Of a stretch of 64,000 nucleotides of DNA, positions 18,190 through 26,350 are shown one piece after another (the first letter of the stretch is position 1; every line of letters begins with the position of its first letter). The DNA lies in contig CAJURX010000001.1 in the NCBI GenBank assembly GCA_910589125.1, forward strand, positions 234,764-298,763, given 5' to 3'. The notes beneath the pieces are model-generated. The model did no database searches, was not told the origin of the DNA, and worked only from the letters and a program-made list of their open reading frames with translations. A program made the translations under genes and the position numbers. This stretch comes from an uncultured Eggerthellaceae bacterium (GTDB taxonomy: Bacteria; Actinomycetota; Coriobacteriia; Coriobacteriales; Eggerthellaceae).

Positions 18190-19479
18190 TTACGCGCGAA
18201 CCCGATCTCGGATGGCCACGTCTATGAAGTACGCTCCGTCGTCTTCGACCTCGTAGACGTGATAGGCCACTTGCAGCTGAGGCGCACATCCCTGCTCGTG
18301 CGCCATGCGCGCCACCTCATCCATGTACGCGAGCGGGAACGCCACCGACTCCTCCTGCGCATCCTCTATCGCATCAGCGCATCCCAAGGCAGAGAGCGCA
18401 TCCCTCACGACCGGCACATCTTGGCCGAACGCCTTTCCGCACTGGAGGAAGAACGTCCCCTCATCCATCTCGAGGCAGGGATGCAGGCCGCGTGCGCGCT
18501 CGTTCTTCTGGCGTATCTCAGACCGGTGCTTGTTCTCAAGGGAGCAATAGTGCAATCCCAACCCAAGGCCCTCATCGATCGCCCAGACCATGAGCTCCAA
18601 GATGAGCTCCTCGGAGCCGGAGATGGCCAGGCCGCCCGAATACCCATAGTCATACATCACCTCGAACGGAGGGCGCTTGAGCAGGAATCCTCGCCGCTCG
18701 AACTCCTCCCAGTTGCAGAAGGGGAAGCAGAACTCGAGCATGTTGATGCCGTCGACGCCCACCTCATCGAATGTGCGCAGCAGGCCCTTCATATGCGCTT
18801 CCGCTCCTGGGATGACGGGCATCTCCACCATGACGGAGGGGATGTAGCGCTTCGCCAAGCGCATGCCGGCCACCACCGCATCTTGGAGGGGTGCCGGATC
18901 ATCATCCTTCACGCTGAAGCGGATCTCGTCGAGCCCCACATCCCGCAAGCGCCGCGCTGCGTCTTCGGTGAGCAAGTCCCCCGATGTGTACATGCGCAGA
19001 TGCGCTTCCGGGAACCGCTCCTTGGCAGCCTCAAGGAAGCGGATGGATGCATCCACGTCCAGAAGCGGCTCGCCTCCCGTGAGGCCGATGCACGCCAAGC
19101 TCTCGTTCTCAGAGGCGCTGCGAGCAAGCCCCTCTTCCCAAGGGCACCCTTCACGGAAGAAGCGCTCGTAATCCGCCTGGTTGCGGTTGAAGCAGAAGTA
19201 GCAATCACGATGGCATCTGAATGTGGTCGAGAACGTCTCTGACCCATCCACGCCCGTGCACTCCACGCACGCCGGGGACAGATGCCCCCACGACAAGCTC
19301 GCGCCCGCATTGCGGAACGTCACGCCGCGCTCGCGCAACTGCTCGAGCAGGCGCCTTCGCTCCTCTTCGTGCGCGCAAGGCTCATCGAAGGCGAGCCCCT
19401 TCTCCTGGAGCGCGCTGATGTAGCGCTCCTCCACCCGCGCGTATGCCGCACGAGCCCTATCCAATGCGATATTCTCCAT
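18190..19479 (-). CDS. Radical SAM protein of unknown function
   Basis: 429 residues. The radical SAM cluster motif is C89-x3-C93-x2-C96 (CHRDCYFC), followed by the SAM-binding TGGEPL near 134. Extra Cys (C71-x2-C74 and several in the C-terminal third, such as CSLENKHRSE and HPCLEMDE) could hold an auxiliary cluster. It is cytoplasmic and of no family I can name; it is too long for QueE. Its ATG has no ribosome-binding site and lies about seven bases from a -10 element, suggesting a leaderless mRNA. It is divergent from the QueD-like gene and convergent with rpoN. A peptide- or cofactor-modifying reaction is possible but not shown. Confidence 0.85.
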   Translation of the reverse strand: MENIALDRARAAYARVEERYISALQEKGLAFDEPCAHEEERRRLLEQLRERGVTFRNAGASLSWGHLSPACVECTGVDGSETFSTTFRCHRDCYFCFNRNQADYERFFREGCPWEEGLARSASENESLACIGLTGGEPLLDVDASIRFLEAAKERFPEAHLRMYTSGDLLTEDAARRLRDVGLDEIRFSVKDDDPAPLQDAVVAGMRLAKRYIPSVMVEMPVIPGAEAHMKGLLRTFDEVGVDGINMLEFCFPFCNWEEFERRGFLLKRPPFEVMYDYGYSGGLAISGSEELILELMVWAIDEGLGLGLHYCSLENKHRSEIRQKNERARGLHPCLEMDEGTFFLQCGKAFGQDVPVVRDALSALGCADAIEDAQEESVAFPLAYMDEVARMAHEQGCAPQLQVAYHVYEVEDDGAYFIDVAIRDRVRA

Positions 19480-19485
19480 GGCACC

Positions 19486-19497
19486 AGATTATAATCT
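19486..19497. promoter_or_regulatory. Symmetric bidirectional -10 element (AGATTATAATCT)
   Basis: A perfect 12-bp palindrome containing TATAAT on both strands (plus 19490-19495, minus 19493-19488). It sits between two divergent genes. The minus transcript would start within a base or two of the radical SAM ATG; the plus transcript would have about a 30-base leader. No good -35 boxes were seen. Confidence 0.5.
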
Positions 19498-19531
19498 CTG
19501 AGCACATCATATCACGCGTGAAGGGACGCCC

Positions 19532-19963
19532 ATGTACCAGCTCGAGACGGAAGCCTTCTTCGATTCGGCTCACTTCTTGGCCGACTACTTCGGGAAGTGC
19601 GAGAACCTGCATGGGCACAGATGGCGCATCGTCTGTCGCATCGGCGCGCAGACCCTCCAAGAGGCAGGATCAGAAGCGAGCATGGTCTGCGACTTCGGGC
19701 GATTCAAGGAAGCCGTGCGCAGCATCGCCGACTCCCTCGACCACACCTTCCTCGTGGAGGAGGGCACGCTCGCACCTGAGACGCTGGCCGCCCTCGAGGC
19801 TGAGGGCTTCTCGCTGACCATCCTCCCCTTCCGCACCACGGCGGAGAATCTGGCAACGCACGTATATGAGCGCCTCAAGGAGGCTGGGTTCGACCCAACG
19901 CGCGTCGAGGTGGATGAGACGCCGAACAATCGCGCGATCTACGAGCCTGAGCTCGAGAGGTAG
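19532..19963 (+). CDS. queD: 6-carboxytetrahydropterin synthase / QueD-like (PTPS family)
   Basis: 143 residues, normal for the family. The zinc ligands are His14 (SAHFL), His27 and His29 (LHGHRW), and the catalytic Cys is Cys23, four residues before His27, as in QueD. A late E-x-N block (VEVDETPNNRAIYEP) matches the substrate-binding end of the family. It would convert dihydroneopterin triphosphate to carboxytetrahydropterin for queuosine-type deazaguanine synthesis. No queE or queC is adjacent, so the exact pathway role is not certain. AAGGGA precedes the ATG, and the gene shares a divergent promoter region with the radical SAM gene. Confidence 0.88.
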   Translation: MYQLETEAFFDSAHFLADYFGKCENLHGHRWRIVCRIGAQTLQEAGSEASMVCDFGRFKEAVRSIADSLDHTFLVEEGTLAPETLAALEAEGFSLTILPFRTTAENLATHVYERLKEAGFDPTRVEVDETPNNRAIYEPELER

Positions 19964-20054
19964 AGCGAGAGCGAACGGCGAGCACGAGAGCAGAGAGCGC
20001 ATGCGCCTCGCGTGAGGAGCGCATGGACGACCGACCGAGAAAGGACGCACCCCC

Positions 20055-21272
20055 ATGGCCAAGATCAACGAGAACTTCGAGAAGCTGCCCGGAAGCTACC
20101 TCTTCGCAGAGATCGCCCGACGCACCGAGGCGTTCCAAGAGGCGAACCCGGATGCGGATATCATCAAGCTCGGCATCGGAGACGTGACGCGCCCGCTCGT
20201 GAGCGCTGTGCGCGAGGCCATGCACGAGGCGATCGATGAGCAGGCATCCTCTGACACCTTCAAGGGATACGGGCCCTATGAGGGCTACGCGTTCCTGCGC
20301 GAGGCCATCGCGGAGCATGACTATGCCAGCCGCGGTATGGATATCGAACCGGACGAGATCTTCGTGTCCGATGGCGCGAAGAGCGACTGCGGCAACATCG
20401 GGGACATCCTCTCCGTGGATAACACGATCGCCGTCTGCGATCCGGTCTACCCCGTGTACGTGGACAGCAACGCCATCGAGGGACGCGCGGGCGAATACGA
20501 TGTGGACGCTGAGGAGTGGACCCGCATCCACTACATGCCCACCACCGCAGAGAACGGCTTCTGCCCCGCGCTCCCGTCAGGAGATGTGGATGTCATCTAC
20601 CTCTGCTCCCCCAACAACCCCACGGGCACCGTGCTCACATCCGAGCAGCTGAAGGCATGGGTGGACTACGCCAACGCCCACGACGCCCTCATCATGTTCG
20701 ACGCCGCCTACGAGCGCTTCATCACCGAGCCTGACATCCCCCACTCCATCTTCGAGGTGGAGGGCGCCAAGACCTGCGCCATCGAATTCCGCAGCTTCTC
20801 CAAGACCGCCGGCTTCACAGGCATGCGCTGCGGCTACGCCGTGATCCCCAAGGCGCTCGTGCGCCAAGGGCAGAGCCTGAACGAGCTCTGGATGCGCCGT
20901 CAATCCACGAAGTTCAACGGTGCCTCCTACATCATCCAGAAGGGCGCCGCAGCCATCTACACCCCTGAGGGTGCGAAGCAGGTGGAAGCATCCCTGGATT
21001 ACTACCGCCAGAACGCGAAGGTCATCAAGGAGGGCCTCGAGAGCGCCGGGCTCGAGGTGTACGGTGCCGTCAACAGCCCATATGTCTGGTGCAAGACACC
21101 GCACGCCATGGGGAGCTGGGACTTCTTCAACAAGCTCTTGGAGGAAGCCCAGGTGGTCACGACGCCCGGTGCCGGATTCGGCCCTGCTGGCGAAGGCTAC
21201 ATCCGCTTGACCGCGTTCGGCGATGCCGACCAGACGCGCGAAGCCGTCGAGCGCATCAAGCGCATCCTCTAG
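20055..21272 (+). CDS. dapL: LL-diaminopimelate aminotransferase
   Basis: 405 residues of class I/II aminotransferase fold. It starts with the DapL-typical NENFEKLPGSYLFAEIARR and KLGIGDVTRPL. The PLP lysine is in the segment SFSKTAGFTGMR, and SPNNPTGTVLT is conserved. DapL makes LL-diaminopimelate directly from tetrahydrodipicolinate and glutamate, bypassing the succinylase and acetylase branches, for lysine and peptidoglycan synthesis. It is cytoplasmic. It lies 91 bp after queD and is followed after 56 bp by a PAP2 phosphatase gene. The lysC and asd genes of the same pathway are 4-6 kb away on the other strand. Confidence 0.95.
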   Translation: MAKINENFEKLPGSYLFAEIARRTEAFQEANPDADIIKLGIGDVTRPLVSAVREAMHEAIDEQASSDTFKGYGPYEGYAFLREAIAEHDYASRGMDIEPDEIFVSDGAKSDCGNIGDILSVDNTIAVCDPVYPVYVDSNAIEGRAGEYDVDAEEWTRIHYMPTTAENGFCPALPSGDVDVIYLCSPNNPTGTVLTSEQLKAWVDYANAHDALIMFDAAYERFITEPDIPHSIFEVEGAKTCAIEFRSFSKTAGFTGMRCGYAVIPKALVRQGQSLNELWMRRQSTKFNGASYIIQKGAAAIYTPEGAKQVEASLDYYRQNAKVIKEGLESAGLEVYGAVNSPYVWCKTPHAMGSWDFFNKLLEEAQVVTTPGAGFGPAGEGYIRLTAFGDADQTREAVERIKRIL

Positions 21273-21328
21273 CGCGCCTGCCGAGGGGCGCACGAGCGAC
21301 GAGCGAGCGGATCGAGCTGAGGGACATC

Positions 21329-21841
21329 ATGGCAGGCACCGAGCGAGAGCCAGCATATGCAGAAGCGACACGTGCGCTCGCGCGCGACCCCAAGCGCGCA
21401 CATGCCCTGCGCATCGCTGATGTGGCGCTCACATGCTGCGGATACGTGGTCTATCCGGCACTGCTCGCCTACCTCGCCATCTTCCAGCGATGGCTCATGC
21501 CAGCATGCATCATCATACCCGCCCTCTGCTTCGGCTTCATAACGCTCTTGCGCATGGCAGTCAGCGAGGAGCGCCCCTACGAGAAGGGCTTGCCGAATGT
21601 CCTTGAGAAGGATACCCACGGCAAGTCCTTCCCCAGCAGGCACGTCGCATCCATGTTCGCGATCGCCTCGAGCTGGCTGCTCGTGAGCGAACCCGTGGGG
21701 CTTGCGCTCTGCATCGCTGGATGTGCCATGGGCATCATCCGCGTGCTCGGTGGCGCGCACTACCCACGCGATGTCATCGCAGGCGCCATATTCGCCTTCG
21801 CATTCTGCGCCATAGGCTATGCCATAGCCTATGCTCTCTGA
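21329..21841 (+). CDS. PAP2-family membrane phosphatase
   Basis: 170 residues with about four to five membrane segments. The three PAP2 motifs are present in short form: the R-P of SEERPYEKG, SFPSRH, and GGAHYPRDV with the catalytic His. It would remove phosphate from a lipid phosphate such as undecaprenyl diphosphate or phosphatidate at the membrane. The ATG at 21329 follows GAGGG five bases upstream. It is probably co-transcribed with dapL. The exact substrate cannot be assigned. Confidence 0.85.
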   Translation: MAGTEREPAYAEATRALARDPKRAHALRIADVALTCCGYVVYPALLAYLAIFQRWLMPACIIIPALCFGFITLLRMAVSEERPYEKGLPNVLEKDTHGKSFPSRHVASMFAIASSWLLVSEPVGLALCIAGCAMGIIRVLGGAHYPRDVIAGAIFAFAFCAIGYAIAYAL

Positions 21842-21974
21842 CCTCTTGGCGTTTATCCTTCGTCCCACATGAGGCATCATCAGCCCTGTTACGGATAGGC
21901 GTGCACCCCGCTCCGTAGCCGCACGGGCGCTACCATCAGAGCGTATGAGGACACCATCATGAGGGAGGATGCGC

Positions 21975-22229
21975 ATGCCGAAGAAGAAGGATGCGAAGAA
22001 GGCCAAGAAGAAGGCGAGAGCAAAGGAAGAGGCCGCCAAGACCAAGAAGCCCAAGAAGGGCAAGGAGCTCGAGAAGGGCAAGAAGGCCAAGCGCAAGGCG
22101 AAGAGCCAAGCGAAGAAGGCAGCAAAGGGAGCTGAGCCCATCGAAGGCGTCTGCCCTGGCTGCAAGAAGCATTGCCCCCTCACGGCCTTGAAGTGCGGCA
22201 AGGGAAGGAGGCTCCTCGCCAAGATGTGA
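21975..22229 (+). CDS. Lysine-rich (histone-H1-like) small protein with C-terminal Cys motif
   Basis: 84 residues. Residues 1-52 are almost only Lys, Ala, Glu and Arg (KKKDAKKAKKKARAKEEAAK style), strongly basic and likely disordered, like H1-type or SRP-tail sequences. Residues 60-74 carry C60-x2-C63-x3-C67-x6-C74 in CPGCKKHCPLTALKCGKGRR, probably a small metal site. The start is fixed by GGGAGG six bases before ATG. It is preceded by a PAP2 gene and convergent with a membrane protein gene. A DNA- or RNA-binding role is plausible from charge; nothing more can be said. Confidence 0.75.
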   Translation: MPKKKDAKKAKKKARAKEEAAKTKKPKKGKELEKGKKAKRKAKSQAKKAAKGAEPIEGVCPGCKKHCPLTALKCGKGRRLLAKM

Positions 22230-22288
22230 CCGGGAGCTTCGTGGCCTGCTGCTACCCGGATGCGGCAAAGGTCACGCAGCAAGGCTCC

Positions 22289-22726
22289 TCAGGCGCGACG
22301 ATCCTCTCCGACACGCGCCAAGCAATGCAGGAAGCATGCTCCCGAGAGGACCATGAGGCCCAATCCGGCCGCATCGAAGATGAGGAAGCGTTGGATGGAA
22401 GCAGCCAGGAGCTCGAAGCCTCCAACGGGAAGCGCGCACAGGATGAAGGCCTCCCCCACGCACCCGATGAGCTGCTGAGCTGCGATCACCCATCCGAGCA
22501 CCTTGAAGCGCTCGGGCTGCCAGAGGAAGAGCGGGTAGGTGGCATTCCACATCAGGAACGCGACCCCCATCCCGCGCACAGCCACCTCTCCTGGCACGCC
22601 CTCGAGCTGATAGGCGCCCGCGAAGTCCGCAGGCGCCATGACGAATCGCAGAGCGCAGAGCACGTTCCAGACGAACACCAGCCCAAAGCATGCCCTGCAT
22701 ATCCAGCGAGCGGACCTCACGCTCAC
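22289..22726 (-). CDS. Small integral membrane protein, unknown function
   Basis: 145 residues with about four hydrophobic segments (near 10-30, 50-68, 76-98 and 112-135). It begins with a GTG that overlaps the TGA stop of the alanine symporter gene (GTGA), so translation is coupled to that transporter. No family is recognised. It may be an accessory membrane subunit or simply a neighbour in the operon. Confidence 0.75.
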   Translation of the reverse strand: MSVRSARWICRACFGLVFVWNVLCALRFVMAPADFAGAYQLEGVPGEVAVRGMGVAFLMWNATYPLFLWQPERFKVLGWVIAAQQLIGCVGEAFILCALPVGGFELLAASIQRFLIFDAAGLGLMVLSGACFLHCLARVGEDRRA

Positions 22727-24321
22727 GTATCGATCTCGATGACCTTCTCGCGCACCACACCATCCACAGCGCCGCCGAAGGCGATCACATCCTCCTCATG
22801 CCAGCACTCAGTGGGCGGCAGGTCCGGGATGGCATCAGCATGGAACACCGGGTTGATGCCTGCCTTGCGTTGACGCGAGTAATCGTCAAGCGCCTTCAGA
22901 GCGTACTTGCCGAGCAGGATGATGGCGACGAGGTTGATGATGGCCATGAAGCCCATGAAGATGTCAGACAGGTTCCAAGCCAGATCGAAGCTGTTCACCG
23001 CACCGTACATGATGAAGCACAGGCACAGGATGCGGAACCAGAAGAGCAGCGTCTTGTTGTTCTTGATGAAGCGGATGTTGCCCTCTGCGTAGAAGTAGTT
23101 GCCCACCAGGCTCGAGAAGCCGAACACGAAGATGGCCGCCGTGATCAGGTGGATGCCCACCTCTCCGATGGAGTTGTTCATGGCCATCTGCACGAATGCC
23201 ATGCCATTGAGCGTGGTGGCGAGCTCTGGGTCCTGCACGTAGAAGACCAGCATCATGAAGGCAGAGCAGCTGCAGATGAGCAGCGTATCGATATAGACGG
23301 ATAGGCTCTGCACGAGGCCCTGCTTCACCGGATGGGACACATCAGCGGTAGCGGCAGCATTCGGAGCCGAGCCCATGCCCGCCTCGTTGGAGAACAGGCC
23401 GCGCTTGATGCCCCACATGAGGCACGAGCCCGTGAAGCCGCCCGCGAAGGACTCGGGGTTGAATGCTTCGGTGACGATCAGCGACAGGATGGCCGGGAGC
23501 TCGCCGATGTTGGAGATGGTGGTCCACAGCGCGATCGCGATGTACATGACGGCCATGATGGGCACGATGACGCTCGTGATGACGGAGATGCGATGCATGC
23601 CGCCAAAGATGACGAGCGCAGTGGCGATCACGATGAGCAGGCCCACGAGCGCATTCACGGTGAGCTGATGCTCGGGGATCACGTAGTAATCAAGTGCAGA
23701 GGTGACGTTGAACGTCTGGAGGCCGTTGAAGCCGAAGGCGAAGCAGAGGATCAGCGCCACGGCGAACACGACGCCGAGCCAGCGCTTCCCTAGCGCCTGC
23801 TGGATGTAGTACGCCGGACCACCCCGGAACGTGCCGTCAGGGTTCTTCACCTTCCAGATCTGCGCGAGCGTGGACTCGATGAATGCAGATGCGGAGCCCA
23901 CGATGGCCATGAGCCACATCCAGAACACCGCACCCGGGCCACCCATGGCGATCGCCGTGGCGATGCCGACGATGTTACCCGTGCCCACGCGTGACGCCGT
24001 GGACACCATGAGCGCCTGGAACGACGAGATGCGCTTCTTCTTGTCCGCATGGGCCTTCGGCGTGCCCCCGCATTCAGCGGTCATGACATCGCACTCCGCG
24101 TCCACGATGCCATCAGCTGCCTCCTCGGCCTTGATGCGATCGCTCGATGCGGTGAGCGAGGTGAACATGTCCTTGATGTAGCGGATCTGGACGAACTTGG
24201 TGCGGATCGTGAACCAGATCCCCACGACGACGAGCAGTATCACCAGGATATAGGTGTACATGAAGTCGTCGATGACGCCCGTGAACGACACGAGCGCATC
24301 ATTGATGCCTGCAAAGTCCAT
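22723..24321 (-). CDS. Sodium:alanine symporter (AGCS family)
   Basis: About 532 residues with 10-11 membrane helices. Characteristic AGCS segments are present: STASRVGTGNIVGIATAI, GGPGAVFWMW, RGGPAYYIQQALG and FSNEAGMGSAPNAAATA. A non-membrane stretch near 72-100 with two Cys (DAECDVMTAECGGT) is larger than usual. It imports alanine or glycine with Na+ across the inner membrane. The ATG at 24321 follows AAGGGA by five bases; in-frame sequence upstream lacks a start signal. It is followed by an overlapping small membrane gene. Confidence 0.93.
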   Translation of the reverse strand: MDFAGINDALVSFTGVIDDFMYTYILVILLVVVGIWFTIRTKFVQIRYIKDMFTSLTASSDRIKAEEAADGIVDAECDVMTAECGGTPKAHADKKKRISSFQALMVSTASRVGTGNIVGIATAIAMGGPGAVFWMWLMAIVGSASAFIESTLAQIWKVKNPDGTFRGGPAYYIQQALGKRWLGVVFAVALILCFAFGFNGLQTFNVTSALDYYVIPEHQLTVNALVGLLIVIATALVIFGGMHRISVITSVIVPIMAVMYIAIALWTTISNIGELPAILSLIVTEAFNPESFAGGFTGSCLMWGIKRGLFSNEAGMGSAPNAAATADVSHPVKQGLVQSLSVYIDTLLICSCSAFMMLVFYVQDPELATTLNGMAFVQMAMNNSIGEVGIHLITAAIFVFGFSSLVGNYFYAEGNIRFIKNNKTLLFWFRILCLCFIMYGAVNSFDLAWNLSDIFMGFMAIINLVAIILLGKYALKALDDYSRQRKAGINPVFHADAIPDLPPTECWHEEDVIAFGGAVDGVVREKVIEIDT

Positions 24322-24431
24322 AGCATTCCCTTTCACGAATACGCTTCCATCCGGCATGCCGAGGCAAGGGAATGTTGAGAGTGCGTATGACCGCATGCAG
24401 GGTGAGGGCGTATTTCCTCCATTGGAAGGAG

Positions 24432-24437
24432 ATTATA
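24432..24437 (-). promoter_or_regulatory. -10 element upstream of the alanine symporter gene
   Basis: TATAAT on the minus strand, about 110 bp before the symporter ATG, in an A+T-rich patch. The -35 region (TGCAAA-like) is weak. The 194-bp gap 24322-24515 also holds a CCGC-GTGG / CCACGCGG inverted repeat (about 24462-24493) that could end the tlyA transcript. Confidence 0.4.
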
Positions 24438-24515
24438 TCGTTACTGGCGCCCTTTGCATGCCGCCGTGGCTGCTCATCTTGAGACCACGCGGTGGGAGCG
24501 GCCCTGAGCGCGCGC

Positions 24516-25262
24516 TCACGCAGACGCGCCCACGCCTTCGAATACGGCATGGATGAGATATTCCACGTTCCCCTTCGGGCCTGTGATGGGAGATTCGATG
24601 GCTCCCTTGACGGCGAACCCATGCTCGGTGAGCGCTTCGGCCACCTCGCTGACGACGCGCTCGCGAACGGCAGGATCGCGCACCACGCCGCGGTCCGTCT
24701 CATCATGGGCGGACTCGAACTGGGGCTTCACCAAGGCAAGGAGCACGCCGCCCTCCTGTGCGAGCCCTGCGAGCACGCCTGCGAGCGACGCCAATCCGAT
24801 GAAGCTCACATCGATCGCGATGATGTCGAACGGAGCCCCGATCCGCGCTGGCTCGACCGTCTTGATGTTGGTGCGCTCGAACACGCGAACGCGCTCGTCG
24901 CAGCGCACCTCCCATGCGAGCTGACCATAGTTCACATCCACGCACGCGACCTGTCCCGCACCGGCTTGGAGCAGGCAGTCCGTGAAGCCACCGGTGGAGG
25001 ACCCCACATCCACGCAGCGCTTTCCCGTCACATCCACCGCGAACGCATCCAATGCGCCCTGCAGCTTGTCGCCACCACGCGAGACGAACCGCTTGCGCCC
25101 CTTCACGTGGATGTCCGCATCTACGGGAACCTTGATGGCGGGGCTTTGCGCATACTCATCCCCTACGCGCACCGTGCGCGCATACACCGCGCGAGCCGCC
25201 TCGTCCGCTGACGAGAAGAGCCCCTGCTCCACCAGCAGCCTATCGAGCCTGACCTTCTTCAT
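24516..25262 (-). CDS. tlyA: TlyA-family rRNA 2'-O-methyltransferase
   Basis: 248 residues. An N-terminal S4 RNA-binding domain (RLDRLLVEQGLFSSADEAARAV) is followed by the linker with SRGGDKLQGAL. Next is an FtsJ-like Rossmann methyltransferase with VDVGSSTGGFTDCLLQ as the SAM site, IDVSFIGL, and ALVKPQFE. The K-D-K-E residues expected in TlyA are visible. It methylates 2'-OH positions of rRNA (C1409 and/or C1920 in characterised TlyA). It follows asd by 27 bp and may belong to the lysC-asd operon. Confidence 0.93.
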   Translation of the reverse strand: MKKVRLDRLLVEQGLFSSADEAARAVYARTVRVGDEYAQSPAIKVPVDADIHVKGRKRFVSRGGDKLQGALDAFAVDVTGKRCVDVGSSTGGFTDCLLQAGAGQVACVDVNYGQLAWEVRCDERVRVFERTNIKTVEPARIGAPFDIIAIDVSFIGLASLAGVLAGLAQEGGVLLALVKPQFESAHDETDRGVVRDPAVRERVVSEVAEALTEHGFAVKGAIESPITGPKGNVEYLIHAVFEGVGASA

Positions 25263-25289
25263 GCTCTCTGCAGATCCAGGTCAGATTCC

Positions 25290-26345
25290 CTATCCTCGAG
25301 CAGCAGGGATGAGGAGCAAGGCGATCTGCACGGCATTCAATGCCGCTCCCTTGCGGATCTGGTCGGCCACGTCCCAGAACGCGATGCCATGGGGCACGCT
25401 GGCATCAGTGCGGATGCGACCCACGTAGACGGGAGTGGAATGCGCGAGCAGCCCCGGCATGGGATAGACGTTCTCGGACACGTCATCCATGACGGCAACG
25501 CCCGGTGCAGCCTCCAGGGCGCTCCGTGCCTCCTCAGCGCTCACCGCTCCCTCGAACTCCACGTTGATGGATTCGCCATGGCAGCGCAAGACCGGCACGC
25601 GCACGCAGGTGGCAGCCACCTCCAAGCTTGCGCGATGCATGATCTTCTTGGTCTCGACGACCATCTTCCATTCCTCTTTCGTGGACCCATCATCCAAGAA
25701 CACATCGATGTGCGGGATGGTGTTGAATGCGATGCGGTGCTGGAACGCCTCGACCGTGAGGTCATCATCGGCAACGCCATCCAGGAACTCCCTGGTCTGG
25801 CTGTACAGCTCATCCATGGCCGCAGCGCCCGCACCCGATGCCGCCTGATAGGTGGACACCACGACGCGCTTGATGGGCGAGATATCATCGAGCGGCTTCA
25901 GCGCCACCACCATCTGGATGGTGGAGCAATTCGGGTTCGCGATCACGCCGCTGTGCCACTCCACATCCTCCGGATTCACCTCGGGCACCACGAGCGGCAC
26001 ATCCTCGTCCATCCGGAATGCGCTCGAATTGTCGATCATGACCGCGCCCGCGTCCACGACGGCCTGCCGCATCGCTCGCGATACGCCCGCGCCAGCAGAG
26101 AAGAGCGCGATGTCAACGCCCTGAAAGGACTCGGATGTCATCTCCTGCACCGTGAGCGCGCCCGCAGGGACGTCCCCGCACCCCTTGAAGGGAAGCTCCT
26201 TGCCCGCAGAGCGCGCAGACGCCAGCGCGCGCACCTCTGAAGCAGGGAAGTCCAGCTCGTGCAGCACTTCCAAGAATTCGCGTCCCACCGCGCCCGTGGC
26301 TCCCGCCACCGCGACGACAGGACGAGCAGGCATCTCCTTCGCCAT
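25290..26345 (-). CDS. asd: Aspartate-semialdehyde dehydrogenase
   Basis: 351 residues. The NADP-binding GATGAVG at the N-terminus, SAGAGVSR, NSSAFRMDEDVPLVVPEVN, and the catalytic Cys in NPNCSTIQMVV identify Asd. It reduces aspartyl phosphate to aspartate semialdehyde for lysine, threonine and methionine synthesis and diaminopimelate. It begins six bases after the lysC stop, so the two form an operon. Confidence 0.95.
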   Translation of the reverse strand: MAKEMPARPVVAVAGATGAVGREFLEVLHELDFPASEVRALASARSAGKELPFKGCGDVPAGALTVQEMTSESFQGVDIALFSAGAGVSRAMRQAVVDAGAVMIDNSSAFRMDEDVPLVVPEVNPEDVEWHSGVIANPNCSTIQMVVALKPLDDISPIKRVVVSTYQAASGAGAAAMDELYSQTREFLDGVADDDLTVEAFQHRIAFNTIPHIDVFLDDGSTKEEWKMVVETKKIMHRASLEVAATCVRVPVLRCHGESINVEFEGAVSAEEARSALEAAPGVAVMDDVSENVYPMPGLLAHSTPVYVGRIRTDASVPHGIAFWDVADQIRKGAALNAVQIALLLIPAARG

Positions 26346-26350
26346 GTTCC

